Shown here: piece after piece, positions 28,029-36,646 of the stretch
Layout: each line of letters begins with the position of its first letter
Numbering within the stretch: the first letter of the stretch is position 1
Assembly: GCA_030247675.1 (NCBI GenBank)
Contig: JAOTRX010000005.1
Location: 124,001 to 188,000 of the forward strand
Source: Desulforhopalus sp.
GTDB taxonomy: Bacteria; Desulfobacterota; Desulfobulbia; Desulfobulbales; Desulfocapsaceae
Reading direction: 5' to 3'
Length of the DNA: 64,000 bases
Program-made: the position numbers and the translations under genes
The notes under the pieces: model-generated
Told to the model about the DNA's origin: nothing
Seen by the model: the letters and a program-made list of their open reading frames with translations, nothing else
The model's database searches: none

Positions 28029-28961
28029 ATGTTGAAAATTGCTCATCTTTCCTTTTCTTCACCTTTTGTTCTCGCCCCTCTTGCCGGCTATACCGATCTG
28101 CCCTTTCGACTCCTTTGCCGTCGTAACGGCGCGGGGTATTGCGTATCGGAAATGATCAGTTGTCATGGACTGGTTTACCAACAGCAGAACACCCTCAAAC
28201 TCCTTGCATCCGTAGCCGAAGAACGTCCAATCTCTTTTCAGCTTTTTGGCGCCGATCCGGAAATTATGGCAAATGCCGCGGAAATTCTCGCTTCGTATTC
28301 TCCGGACATGATTGACATCAACATGGGATGCCCGGTCAGAAAGGTAACCAAACGAGGTGGTGGAGCAGCCTTAATGACCGACAGTAACCTTGCCGAAACA
28401 ATCCTTAAAAAGGTCGTAGCAAAGGTTTCATTACCGGTCACTGTAAAGATACGATCGGGCAAAGATGCAAATTCTATTAACGCCGTTTCCTTTGCCAAGA
28501 TGCTTGAAGATCAAGGAGCTGCGGCTATTACCGTTCACGCAAGGACATGGGCACAGGGGTTTTCCGGGCACATCAATAGGTCTGTCATTGCTGACGTTAA
28601 AAAGAATGTGAAGATTCCTGTTATCGGTAATGGTGACGTTTTATCTTTGCAAGATGGTTGGGAAATGATGGCAGAAACCGGCTGTGATGGAGTAATGATT
28701 GGCCGTGGTGCACTTGGCAACCCATGGATTTTTCAAGAAACGGGGAGACCTGAAAGTTTAGCGGAGGTGGCAGCCGGGGCTCGCGAACACCTGCAGCTCA
28801 TTGAGGAGTTCCTTCCGGCAGAAAGGATTCTTGGTCATATTAAAAGCCAGATATCGCGTTATTTCAAAGGATTGCCCGGGAGTTCAATGGTTCGGGAAAA
28901 GGTGTATGCGGCGATGAATCTTCAAGATTTACGTGAGATTATTGAGACTTGCTCGAAATAG
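28029..28961 (+). CDS. dusB: tRNA-dihydrouridine synthase, DusB type
   Basis: FMN enzyme that reduces uridines in the tRNA D-loop with NADPH. The TIM barrel starts with SPFVLAPLAGYTDLPFR. The catalytic Cys lies in INMGCPVRKV, near residue 100, and GGGAAL follows. IGRGALGNPWIF marks the phosphate-binding end. The ATG at 28029 gives 310 residues, near the family's 320; an in-frame TTG six codons earlier is less likely. Neither has a visible ribosome site, and the lptE hairpin lies just upstream. DusB-like features make this the best subgroup. Confidence 0.9.
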   Translation: MLKIAHLSFSSPFVLAPLAGYTDLPFRLLCRRNGAGYCVSEMISCHGLVYQQQNTLKLLASVAEERPISFQLFGADPEIMANAAEILASYSPDMIDINMGCPVRKVTKRGGGAALMTDSNLAETILKKVVAKVSLPVTVKIRSGKDANSINAVSFAKMLEDQGAAAITVHARTWAQGFSGHINRSVIADVKKNVKIPVIGNGDVLSLQDGWEMMAETGCDGVMIGRGALGNPWIFQETGRPESLAEVAAGAREHLQLIEEFLPAERILGHIKSQISRYFKGLPGSSMVREKVYAAMNLQDLREIIETCSK

Positions 28962-29000
28962 CTCAGGATACCTCGAAGAATTTCTTGTATTGATACCTAG

Positions 29001-29018
29001 AACTGCAAACAAGCAGTT
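29001..29018. terminator. Weak hairpin between dusB and the M48 peptidase gene
   Basis: AACTGC (29001-29006) and GCAGTT (29013-29018) form a 6-bp stem with a 6-base loop between two converging genes. No clear T run follows. Confidence 0.3.
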
Positions 29019-29073
29019 GTACTTTGCCACTGTAGAACCGGGTAGTCGGTATCGACAAAATGGCCTGCGGCTA

Positions 29074-30480
29074 TCAATGTAACTTTTCGATCTTTTTCAG
29101 AAGCATCTTCGCTTCAATCTTACTCTTTTCCGGAAGTGTCTTGTCCCGCAGAGAATTTTTCAAACTCTGCTCGGCAAGCTTTAGCTTGCCGCTATACAGG
29201 TCGAACTTGGCAAGATAAAGTGCTGCCATGCCATATTGTTTGTTCTCCGTGGCAATCTGCCCCAGTTCAAAATAAACCTGTGCGTATTCAGGAAGTTGAA
29301 ATCCCACCGTTTGAAAATACCGTTCCGCCTCGGCGGATTTGCCGGTTCTTGCCAACAGCTTGGCCAGGGTAAAAGCCGCATATAAATCCGAGGAATCAGC
29401 TTGCAGCGCCGCACGCAATGTTTCTTCCGCCTCCACAAAATTACCGGCAGCAAATTGTAGTACTCCTTTATCCACCTTTAAAATGTTTTTATCCGGAAAA
29501 AAATCAATAATCTTCAGCAATAACTCCATGCTTTTGGCAAAATCGTTTTCATTCCGTGCTACCTGGGAAAGCCCGTAATACGCCATAGTTTTGGCAAAAT
29601 CGCTTGCCTTGTTATCCGCTACTACGGTGGCAAGATAGTTTTTAAATATTTCGTTATCGCGAAGATCAGCGAGGATTCGGTACTTACAGCGCAAGAAATT
29701 AAAATCACCGGCGTTCCTGGTATCGTTGCTCGTGCTTATCTTATCGATATCCATCAAAGATTGGATATAATGCAGCCTTGCCTCCGGATCGGGGTGGGTA
29801 AGAAGGTATTGCGGTAATTTTTCGCTGCGATACCTGGAAATCCGCCGCATCGACTCCAGCATCTTGACCTGACCTTCCGGATTTTTTCCCAGCTTCTTCA
29901 GCCAATCATAGGCCAACAAATCGGCCTCTTCCTCGTGCTGACGACTGAAATGGAGATTAACGCTTTGCCCTGCCGCCAAGGCCCCGGTAAGAAGGACCGG
30001 GGCAGTTGCTCCGCCAAATGCCACCGCAGCAAGAGCCAAACCGAGCGAGGCTATTCCTGTATAGGTCCCTGTCTCAACCCTTGAGGCAAGGTGGCGTTTA
30101 TAGATGTGGCCGATTTCATGGGCCATTACCGAAACCAGTTCGTCTTCCGAATTCATTGTGCCAATAAGGCCTGAATGAAAGAATATCAAACCGGAAGGTG
30201 CGGCAAAGGCATTGAATTCTTTATCGTCGATGACGAAGAAGTGGTAGTCAAAATATTGTATCCCGGCGACCTCAAGGACACTCTGGCCAAGCTTGGAAAT
30301 GTATTGGATAATATCCGGGTCATCTTCCAGGACAAAAGCCGATCGAACCGAATACAGGAGCTTTTCACCAACCTCACGCTCGTCGCTGATGGAAAAAGAC
30401 CATGCCGGGCAAACGGTACTGAGCTGCATAAAGGCGAGCAGTATCAGCCATGTCAGCTTTTTGCTTTGTAACAGTTTCAT
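29074..30480 (-). CDS. Periplasmic M48 metalloprotease with TPR tail (BepA-like)
   Basis: A signal peptide (basic start, hydrophobic core about 10-22, cleavage after a P-A-W-S-F region) sends it to the periplasm. The M48 catalytic motif HEIGH lies at residues 121-125, with the third zinc ligand in EEEADLLAYDW. TPR-like repeats fill about residues 290-460. This layout matches BepA/YfgC, which degrades stalled outer-membrane proteins and helps LptD assembly. Start is the ATG at 30478-30480, which overlaps the oleD stop (ATGA); an ATG five codons earlier is also in frame. It is thus translationally coupled to oleD, an unexpected partner. Confidence 0.87.
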   Translation of the reverse strand: MKLLQSKKLTWLILLAFMQLSTVCPAWSFSISDEREVGEKLLYSVRSAFVLEDDPDIIQYISKLGQSVLEVAGIQYFDYHFFVIDDKEFNAFAAPSGLIFFHSGLIGTMNSEDELVSVMAHEIGHIYKRHLASRVETGTYTGIASLGLALAAVAFGGATAPVLLTGALAAGQSVNLHFSRQHEEEADLLAYDWLKKLGKNPEGQVKMLESMRRISRYRSEKLPQYLLTHPDPEARLHYIQSLMDIDKISTSNDTRNAGDFNFLRCKYRILADLRDNEIFKNYLATVVADNKASDFAKTMAYYGLSQVARNENDFAKSMELLLKIIDFFPDKNILKVDKGVLQFAAGNFVEAEETLRAALQADSSDLYAAFTLAKLLARTGKSAEAERYFQTVGFQLPEYAQVYFELGQIATENKQYGMAALYLAKFDLYSGKLKLAEQSLKNSLRDKTLPEKSKIEAKMLLKKIEKLH

Positions 30481-31499
30481 TGCGTTTTCAACCATTGCAC
30501 CGTTCTGGCCAACCCCTCTTCGGCAGAAACTATTGGCTGATAGCCTAGATCTTTTTCCGCATTGGCCGTTGAAAAGTAATGAGATTTTGCCAACTGTTCG
30601 GCAACAAAACGAGTCATTCTCGGCTCACTTTGCAAACGGCAAATGGTATAAAAGAGTTCTAAAAATCCACCAAGCTTGTAGGCCAAAGTCTCGGAAATCG
30701 ATGCGTGGATTTCCGGAACAGCCATTTTCGCAAACAACTCATTTATCCACTTCCATAAATTTACCGGTGTCCCTTGGCTAATAAAATAGGCGTTTCCGGC
30801 GGCTGTACCCCTCTCTGCGAGATTTTTAGCCGCGAGAATGTGGGCATGAGCAACATTGTCAATATAGGAAATATCGACAAAATTGCCACCGTCTCCGACT
30901 CTCTTTAGCTTCTTTTCCCTCCCTTTTGTAAGGAGTCGAGGCAAGAGGTGGGGGTCGCCAGGTCCCCAGATGAGATGTGGTCGAAGGGCGCAGGTTCGGA
31001 AGTTGGCGGAATTGGCAGCAAGAACCATTTTCTCGGCGATAATCTTAGTTTTTGCATAGTGACAAAGCGGCTTCTCCGCATATCCGAGACGCTCATCCCC
31101 ACCGCAAATATCAGTGCCATTGAACACCACGGAAGGAGTCGAGGTGTAAACAAGCATGGCTACCTTATTGGCGATGCAACTTTCCAGCACATTTTTGGTC
31201 CCGAGCACATTGGTATCATAATAGGCCTTCCAGGGGCCCCATATTCCGGCAAGAGCTGCAACATGGAAAACAACATCAACTCTACTTGCGGCCTGGGTAA
31301 GAGTTTCCGGACAACTGATATCACCAATAAAGCATTTTGCTCCCAGCGCCTCAATTTCCGGGTAGCGATGACGGCCGACAACGCGGGTCTCAACCCCCAT
31401 CTCCAGAAGTCGTTGCACAACAGCCTTGCCGACGAAGCCTCCGCCACCGGTAACCAGGGCGGTTTTTATTGTCCGGGAAAGATTTTCTTTTGCGCCCAT
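30477..31499 (-). CDS. oleD: OleD-type NAD(P)-dependent beta-ketoacid reductase/epimerase
   Basis: Member of the extended short-chain dehydrogenase family. TGGGGFVG (residues 17-24) binds the cofactor; Tyr148 and Lys152 form YxxxK. In the long-chain olefin pathway OleD reduces the 2-alkyl-3-ketoacid from OleA to the 2-alkyl-3-hydroxyacid. The 340 residues and the GVETRVVGRHRYPEIEALG segment fit OleD. The start lies 34 bases inside the end of oleC, so they are co-transcribed. Order oleB-oleC-oleD on one strand supports the call; alone it could be another sterol/sugar-type epimerase. Confidence 0.82.
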   Translation of the reverse strand: MGAKENLSRTIKTALVTGGGGFVGKAVVQRLLEMGVETRVVGRHRYPEIEALGAKCFIGDISCPETLTQAASRVDVVFHVAALAGIWGPWKAYYDTNVLGTKNVLESCIANKVAMLVYTSTPSVVFNGTDICGGDERLGYAEKPLCHYAKTKIIAEKMVLAANSANFRTCALRPHLIWGPGDPHLLPRLLTKGREKKLKRVGDGGNFVDISYIDNVAHAHILAAKNLAERGTAAGNAYFISQGTPVNLWKWINELFAKMAVPEIHASISETLAYKLGGFLELFYTICRLQSEPRMTRFVAEQLAKSHYFSTANAEKDLGYQPIVSAEEGLARTVQWLKTQ

Positions 31500-33097
31500 A
31501 TTGCCAGTTTTTCACGAAATATTTTTGCGTTATGGCGGATATCAACCGGGAAAGCATCGTGGATGAGGAAATTCTTTATTTCTTTTGTAAGTGGACTTTT
31601 GCCGGCCATTGACTTTACTTCCGCCAGAACCAAACTGGCATCGACCCGCCTTTCTTTATGCACTTCAATAATGATCACTGGTTCCTTGTATTTTTCGCCT
31701 CTTGCCATAATTCCAACAAGAGCTGAACGGTAGACATCAGGATGTTCATTAATGATAGCCTCACAGGGGATTGTGTAAAGGGGTCCGGTCTCAGTCAATA
31801 CGCGATGGGCCCGCCTTCCGCAAAACCATAAGCGATGCTGTTCGTCGAGATAACCGACGTCGCCCATTCGGTGCCAGAATGAATTACCATCGGCCATTTT
31901 CGACAAGTGCGTCTCTTCAGAATTATTTTGATAGGCCCTGGTCACCACATCGCCGCGCACAATGATCTCTCCTATCACTCCGATTTCAAGCAACATTTCC
32001 TGGCGCAATTCAGCGATAGGACCATCGGAAATTGTCATAATTCGAATATCGATCCCGGGTAAAGCCCGGCCAACACAGGTCCCTCTTCCTTGGCGGCTGA
32101 GTAGCCAGGTATCAGACAAGATTTCACTCCCGGCAATGGAGGCGATCGGCAGGCTTTCAGTGGCGCCATAGGGAGTAAAGATCTCGGCGTCGGGTGGTAA
32201 AATCGAGGTAACCCGCTGTAATAGTTCATAAGGGACAGGTGCACCGGCCATCAATACCTTACGTATTGACTGCAGGATGATGTGGTTTTTCTGGCAATGC
32301 CTACTTACCACATTCCATATTGCCGGTGACCCAAAGGAATATGTTACCTGGTATTTTTCAATCGAAGCGACGAATTTTGCCGGATCGACCTCCGCCGGTT
32401 TCGTGGCGTCCATGTCGGGAATGACCGAACAAGCGCCCAGTGCCGCAGAAAAAAGAGCAAATAAGGGGAAAGCCGGTTGATCGATATCAACCGAATCAAT
32501 ACCGAAGTATTCGCTGATCAGTTTACGCTGGGCACTGAAGATAGAATGTTCGTAGCGAACTCCTTTGGGAGGGCCAGTAGACCCAGTGGTAAAGATTATT
32601 GCGGCGAGATCATCATTGCCTGGTTGGTGAACCGGAGGAGAGCTTTCGGTGGCCGCCGCGCAGCTGCGTATGTCCGGCCCAAACAGCCCAAACGAGTTGC
32701 CGCAGCAAAAATGCCGTTTCACTGAATGAAACGGTTTGGCAAATATTTTGGAAAAGGCAATGGCCTTCGGAATGCCGACAAGTATTCTTGGCTCCACCCT
32801 TTCGATACAGCGCAGCAAATTTCTAAATCCCATACCAGGATCAATCAAAACGACAGGGGCGCCGATCTTAAAAAGGGCCAAAGTGAGGCAGATGAAATCA
32901 GCGGAAGGCGTGACCATAAGGATCACTATATCGCCATAGCTGACGCCGTTTTGGCAGAAATAGTTACAATATCCGTTAGATAAGTAATTTATCTCGGCAA
33001 AAGTCAGTGTTTTGCCGGTCTTTGCTTCTATTATTCCCTGGCGATTGCCGTATTTTTCGGCAACCTCTACAAATGCTTCGGCAATATTCATCGTCAC
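31466..33097 (-). CDS. oleC: OleC-type AMP-dependent ligase (beta-lactone synthetase)
   Basis: Adenylate-forming enzyme; the P-loop-like motif IFTTGSTGPPKGV lies at about residues 170-182, YGATESLP around 320 and a GDVGYLDEQHRLWFCGR segment near 420. In the olefin pathway OleC turns the beta-hydroxyacid into a cis-beta-lactone using ATP. The 543-residue length and the weakly similar C-terminal domain suit OleC. AAGGAG lies seven bases before GTG at 33095-33097, so GTG is the chosen start rather than the ATG two codons later. oleB ends 15 bases upstream. Confidence 0.82.
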   Translation of the reverse strand: MTMNIAEAFVEVAEKYGNRQGIIEAKTGKTLTFAEINYLSNGYCNYFCQNGVSYGDIVILMVTPSADFICLTLALFKIGAPVVLIDPGMGFRNLLRCIERVEPRILVGIPKAIAFSKIFAKPFHSVKRHFCCGNSFGLFGPDIRSCAAATESSPPVHQPGNDDLAAIIFTTGSTGPPKGVRYEHSIFSAQRKLISEYFGIDSVDIDQPAFPLFALFSAALGACSVIPDMDATKPAEVDPAKFVASIEKYQVTYSFGSPAIWNVVSRHCQKNHIILQSIRKVLMAGAPVPYELLQRVTSILPPDAEIFTPYGATESLPIASIAGSEILSDTWLLSRQGRGTCVGRALPGIDIRIMTISDGPIAELRQEMLLEIGVIGEIIVRGDVVTRAYQNNSEETHLSKMADGNSFWHRMGDVGYLDEQHRLWFCGRRAHRVLTETGPLYTIPCEAIINEHPDVYRSALVGIMARGEKYKEPVIIIEVHKERRVDASLVLAEVKSMAGKSPLTKEIKNFLIHDAFPVDIRHNAKIFREKLAIWAQKKIFPGQ

Positions 33098-33112
33098 CGA
33101 GCAACTCCTTTC

Positions 33113-33970
33113 CTATTTACGGGTAAAGAAGATCTTAAGAATAGGCACTATTTCGGCAATTTTATCCTCAAGGACGTAGTGCCCCCCATCGTCAAAATAA
33201 TGGCTTTCCGCCTCTGGAAATCGTCGTTTCCATTCAGTATAAAAAGAATCGTTAAAGCAGAAATCACGAGCCCCCCAAAGAATCAGTATAGGGATTTTCT
33301 TCTCCTGAATCTGCGACAGCTTGCTCTCAACCGCAACCAATCTACCGTAACTAGGGTGTTGAGCATTCATTGGGATATCTTGAACAAATCTGGCAATTGC
33401 CACCCTGTTCCGCCAGGTATTGTACGGCGCAAGGTAGCCTTCTTTAATCTCGTCATCGAGTTTTTTCTCAACAGCCATAAAGCAGGCCGGACCAGCAAAT
33501 CCATTGAATAATCTGACAATAATTTCGCCGAGCACCGGCAGACGGCAGATACCAATTCGCCAAGGCATTCTCGTTGAGCGAAAAGCGGCGGTGTTCATCA
33601 GGACAATTTTCTCGATCTTGTCAATATGTTGGACTGCATAGCCAAAACCAATAGCCCCACCCCAGTCATGGACGATGAGAGAGAATTGTCGTAATTCCAA
33701 ATGATTGATCAGACTCTCGAGGTTTTCTATATGTTGCGCCAGACAGTAAGGGTAATTCTGCGGCTTATCGGAAAGCCCACATCCCATGTGGTCGATGGCT
33801 ATTACACGATGGGTCGTTCGAAATTGGGCAATGAGGTGCCGGTAGTAGTATGACCAGGTCGGATTACCATGGACCATGACGATAACCGGACCCGATCCTT
33901 CATCAATATAATGAAGCCTCCTGCCCTGAAGACTGAGATAATTATTTTTGAAAGGATAGTCTTTATACAC
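33113..33970 (-). CDS. oleB: OleB-type alpha/beta hydrolase (beta-lactone decarboxylase)
   Basis: Haloalkane-dehalogenase-like hydrolase of 285 residues. The oxyanion region is HGNPTWS (34-40), the nucleophile is Asp102 in HDWGG, and the base is His264 in GGHYVLED. In the olefin pathway OleB removes CO2 from the beta-lactone to give a cis-olefin. Asp as nucleophile and position directly ahead of oleC and oleD make OleB more likely than a true dehalogenase. It is the first gene of the run; no oleA precedes it in 33971-34545. Confidence 0.82.
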   Translation of the reverse strand: MYKDYPFKNNYLSLQGRRLHYIDEGSGPVIVMVHGNPTWSYYYRHLIAQFRTTHRVIAIDHMGCGLSDKPQNYPYCLAQHIENLESLINHLELRQFSLIVHDWGGAIGFGYAVQHIDKIEKIVLMNTAAFRSTRMPWRIGICRLPVLGEIIVRLFNGFAGPACFMAVEKKLDDEIKEGYLAPYNTWRNRVAIARFVQDIPMNAQHPSYGRLVAVESKLSQIQEKKIPILILWGARDFCFNDSFYTEWKRRFPEAESHYFDDGGHYVLEDKIAEIVPILKIFFTRK

Positions 33971-34016
33971 TGTTACGTCATATTCTTTGTATGTGAAAGA
34001 AAATTGCGTTCTCTAA

Positions 34017-34057
34017 TTTCATTTGATTAGACAAGCTGCTTAACTCAGCTTTATACC
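34017..34057 (+). repeat. Direct repeat, copy 1
   Basis: About 41 bases beginning TTTCATTTGATTAGACAAGC and continuing GCTTAACTCAGC match copy 2 at 34341-34380 with a few differences; the core from AGACAAGCTG to CTCAGC differs at one of 21 positions. Inside, AAGCTG and CAGCTT can pair. Confidence 0.65.
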
Positions 34058-34340
34058 CTGGGAAAACCCGGTGTCAACTATTTATCTTTTCAGCAACCTG
34101 ACCTCCGACAACTGTGTTTGCCGATTGTTACTGAATGTTGAAAGGTCAACGATTCAACGCATTGCCAGAAATCAGTTTATCAACCCAGTATTGTGATGTA
34201 TTTGATAATTTTATTGATTTCCAAATTTCGTTATGATAAACGGGAGACTGTGTTGCGCTCCGAGATGTTTTCGCTATTTTTGATTTGCCCAAAAAGGGTT
34301 TGAATCCTTGGATATATTCCTTCTCCCGAATGGGCATACG

Positions 34341-34380
34341 TTTCGTTTGAGCAGACAAGCTGCTCAACTCAGCATTAACC
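34341..34380 (+). repeat. Direct repeat, copy 2
   Basis: Second copy of the repeat at 34017-34057, 324 bases downstream in the same orientation. In this copy GAGCAG and CTGCTC form a 6-bp stem around ACAAG. It lies about 165 bases before the cold-shock start. Confidence 0.65.
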
Positions 34381-34545
34381 ATAAGGCCGGTATTTTTCCC
34401 CACCAGCAAGGTGAGAGGAAGAAGTTGATGCACGTACATGCAGATGCGGTGACATGAGAGCCAACCACAAGGATGCCCGGACGAAAATGTACCTGGGAAT
34501 TTTATTAAGGGTTCGCCTTTGAACCGAGTACGAAAGGAGTAAACG

Positions 34546-34746
34546 ATGGCTGAGGGTACAGTGAAGTGGTTTAACGATGCAAAAGGTTTTGGTTTTATCG
34601 AGCAAGATGGCGGACAAGATGTCTTTGTCCACTATTCCGCAATCCAAACCGAAGGTTTTAAGTCCCTGGAGGAAGGCGCTCGGGTGACATTTGAAATAGT
34701 CGACGGTCCTAAGGGTCCGGCCGCAGACAAGGTTAAAAAGATGTAA
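34546..34746 (+). CDS. cspA: Cold-shock domain protein
   Basis: A 66-residue single cold-shock domain that binds single-stranded RNA and DNA and melts RNA structure. It starts [23 protein letters not shown]1 is KGFGFIE and RNP2 is VFVHYSAI, both intact. GAAAGGAG at good spacing precedes the ATG. The long upstream region suggests a structured leader, as in E. coli cspA where it senses temperature. A terminator follows at 34767-34804. Which paralogue it is cannot be told from the sequence. Confidence 0.95.
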   Translation: MAEGTVKWFNDAKGFGFIEQDGGQDVFVHYSAIQTEGFKSLEEGARVTFEIVDGPKGPAADKVKKM

Positions 34747-34766
34747 TTTCGCTGCAAAACTAGCAA

Positions 34767-34804
34767 ACAGAGGCCTCTCGCCGTTTAGGGCGTGGGGCCT
34801 CTGT
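34767..34804 (+). terminator. Terminator after the cold-shock gene
   Basis: ACAGAGGCC (34767-34775) and GGCCTCTGT (34796-34804) form a 9-bp stem, extended inside by CGCC/GGCG. CGTTTCC follows on the plus strand. It lies between converging cspA and the malic enzyme gene. Confidence 0.7.
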
Positions 34805-34834
34805 CGTTTCCATCTATTATTCCCGAAAATGCGA

Positions 34835-36571
34835 TTACATCGCAATGAGGGGAAGATACTCTGGCTTCCATCTGATCCGGTCGATCAGCTTCTTCATTCG
34901 CGCTTCGTCGTTGTCGTGTTGAAAATCAGAATACACGCAAGGCCTGCTGACTCCATTTTTCACCGCGGCCATGGCCACAGCCAAGGCAACTTTCTTCCCA
35001 ACCTGGCGAATGGTGCTGATGGGTGGCATCAACCGGCCCTTGGCGAGATCCTCCGGCGACATCATATCAGCTATCGCGTAGGCTGCTGCGGTGAAGAATT
35101 CCGGCAACACCTCTCGAGCGCCTGAAGCCAGCACGCCCAACCCAACTCCTGGGAATATCAAGGCATTATTGCACTGGCTGACATAAAATGACTCTTCCAT
35201 GGCATCCATTGCGGCACAAGGATTACTGGTGGCGACCATCACCCCCTCTTCGTTCCATTTTTGGATATTCAGACAAAAAACCTCAGGAATAGCTATATGG
35301 TGGAAAAGTGGAAGGATGAGTGGCCGGGGTGTATTCAACTTGAGCGACTCTACCGCCGCCTGGCGGAAGAAGAAATCCTGACCGGTGGTCCCAATGAGTA
35401 CAGTAATTCCTGCATGTTGAATAATCTCTGGTATATCAATGATATTTATTGTGCCAATCCAGGGGAACTTCTTTTTATCTTTGGCAAACTTCTTTTTATA
35501 TTGAGCCAGATCGCGGCGATTAACAATCAATCCTTCTGAATCGATCATGAAAATACAATCCACCGCCTGTTTTTCTGACAAGCCCTGACCAACCAGAGCA
35601 TTACGAATCTGCTCAGCGATACCTACTCCGCCGGCACCGGCGCCATTGATCAGAAAACGCTGATCGGTGAGCTTTTCTTTCTTAATCTTCATTGCGGAGA
35701 GCATGGCTGCCAGCGCCACCGCACCCGTGCCTTGAATATCATCATTGAAGGAAATCACCTCATCAACAAAGGCATCCCGGATACTGAAGGCGTTTTGTTG
35801 GGAGAAATCCTCCCACTGGCAAAGGGCGTTGGGAAATACATTGCGAAAAGCCCGGACAAATCTACCGATGAAGGACAGATATTCCTCCCCCTCTAAGCGC
35901 CGGTGACGCCAGCCGAGATACTGATCGTCGGCTAGCAGATTTTCATTATTGGTACCGACGTCGAGAGATATCGGCAGGCAATGCCAGGGGGCGAATCCCG
36001 CACCTTGGGTATAGAGCATCAACTTCCCGAGACAGACCGCGATACCTCCCGCTCCTTGATCGCCAATACCGAGCACGCCCTGGTTATCGGTTACTACGGC
36101 AACCCGAATATCCCGATGGTGGAATTTTCGCAGGATATCTTCCGCTCTATCAATATTCCCCGGATAAAAATGCAGACCGTTAGCCTGACGAAACATGGAG
36201 GAATATTTCTGAACCGCCATGCCTATCGTCGGCGTGTAGATGATCTTTATATATTTTTCAATATCGCTTTGGATGAGTGCATGGGCCAGGGTTACATTGC
36301 GATCAAAGAGAGATCGGATAAAAATGAATTTCTCTATATCATCGGTCTTTTCACTGAGTTTCTGCCTGGAACTCTGCACTTGTCCTTCAAGCTCACGTAC
36401 TCCTGGAGGAAGAGTTGCCTCAAGATTCAACAGTCGTCTTTCTTCCTGGCTGAACGCCGTGCCCTTGTTTATATAACTGCAGGACCTGGCCGATGCACCG
36501 CTGGCATACACAATGATTTCCCTGGTATTACCATATTCATCATATTTAAACCTATAAAGATTTGCCGCCAT
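34835..36571 (-). CDS. NAD(P)-dependent malic enzyme, long form
   Basis: Oxidatively decarboxylates malate to pyruvate. The 578 residues match the long MaeA/eukaryotic-type enzyme. The N-terminal malic domain shows SLFDRN, IYTPTIG and DNQGVLGIGDQGAGG; FNDDIQGTGAV (metal site) follows and GAGAGGVGIA binds the dinucleotide. The later region is unusual: where the family has an S-N-P-T motif this protein reads LPLFHHIAIPEV, and where S-G-S-P-F is usual it reads TSNPCAAM. The start at 36571 has GGGAG five bases upstream; an in-frame TTG 15 codons earlier is less likely. It is divergent from the KamA-family gene across 75 bases. Some change in cofactor or substrate cannot be excluded. Confidence 0.85.
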   Translation of the reverse strand: MAANLYRFKYDEYGNTREIIVYASGASARSCSYINKGTAFSQEERRLLNLEATLPPGVRELEGQVQSSRQKLSEKTDDIEKFIFIRSLFDRNVTLAHALIQSDIEKYIKIIYTPTIGMAVQKYSSMFRQANGLHFYPGNIDRAEDILRKFHHRDIRVAVVTDNQGVLGIGDQGAGGIAVCLGKLMLYTQGAGFAPWHCLPISLDVGTNNENLLADDQYLGWRHRRLEGEEYLSFIGRFVRAFRNVFPNALCQWEDFSQQNAFSIRDAFVDEVISFNDDIQGTGAVALAAMLSAMKIKKEKLTDQRFLINGAGAGGVGIAEQIRNALVGQGLSEKQAVDCIFMIDSEGLIVNRRDLAQYKKKFAKDKKKFPWIGTINIIDIPEIIQHAGITVLIGTTGQDFFFRQAAVESLKLNTPRPLILPLFHHIAIPEVFCLNIQKWNEEGVMVATSNPCAAMDAMEESFYVSQCNNALIFPGVGLGVLASGAREVLPEFFTAAAYAIADMMSPEDLAKGRLMPPISTIRQVGKKVALAVAMAAVKNGVSRPCVYSDFQHDNDEARMKKLIDRIRWKPEYLPLIAM

Positions 36572-36646
36572 ACTAAACTCCCACCATGTTCTCTCAATAA
36601 ATTGTGCGATTGACAAGGATCATTGTTTGCCGCATAATGCCCGGCC

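Larger units (their letters stand above)
33971..34545. other. Long intergenic region between oleB and the cold-shock gene
   Basis: This 575-base divergent gap holds a pair of 40-base direct repeats (listed separately) and the presumably long leader of the cold-shock gene. A small stem, GGTTC/GAACC, lies near 34508-34524 just ahead of its ribosome site. A 97-codon minus-strand frame (34146-34439) is present but looks like chance. No RNA gene is recognised. Confidence 0.45.

Noticed and set aside
34146..34439. Minus-strand frame of 97 codons between oleB and cspA, considered as a gene remnant
   Set aside because: No family pattern, no ribosome site, and it crosses one copy of the direct repeat; probably chance.
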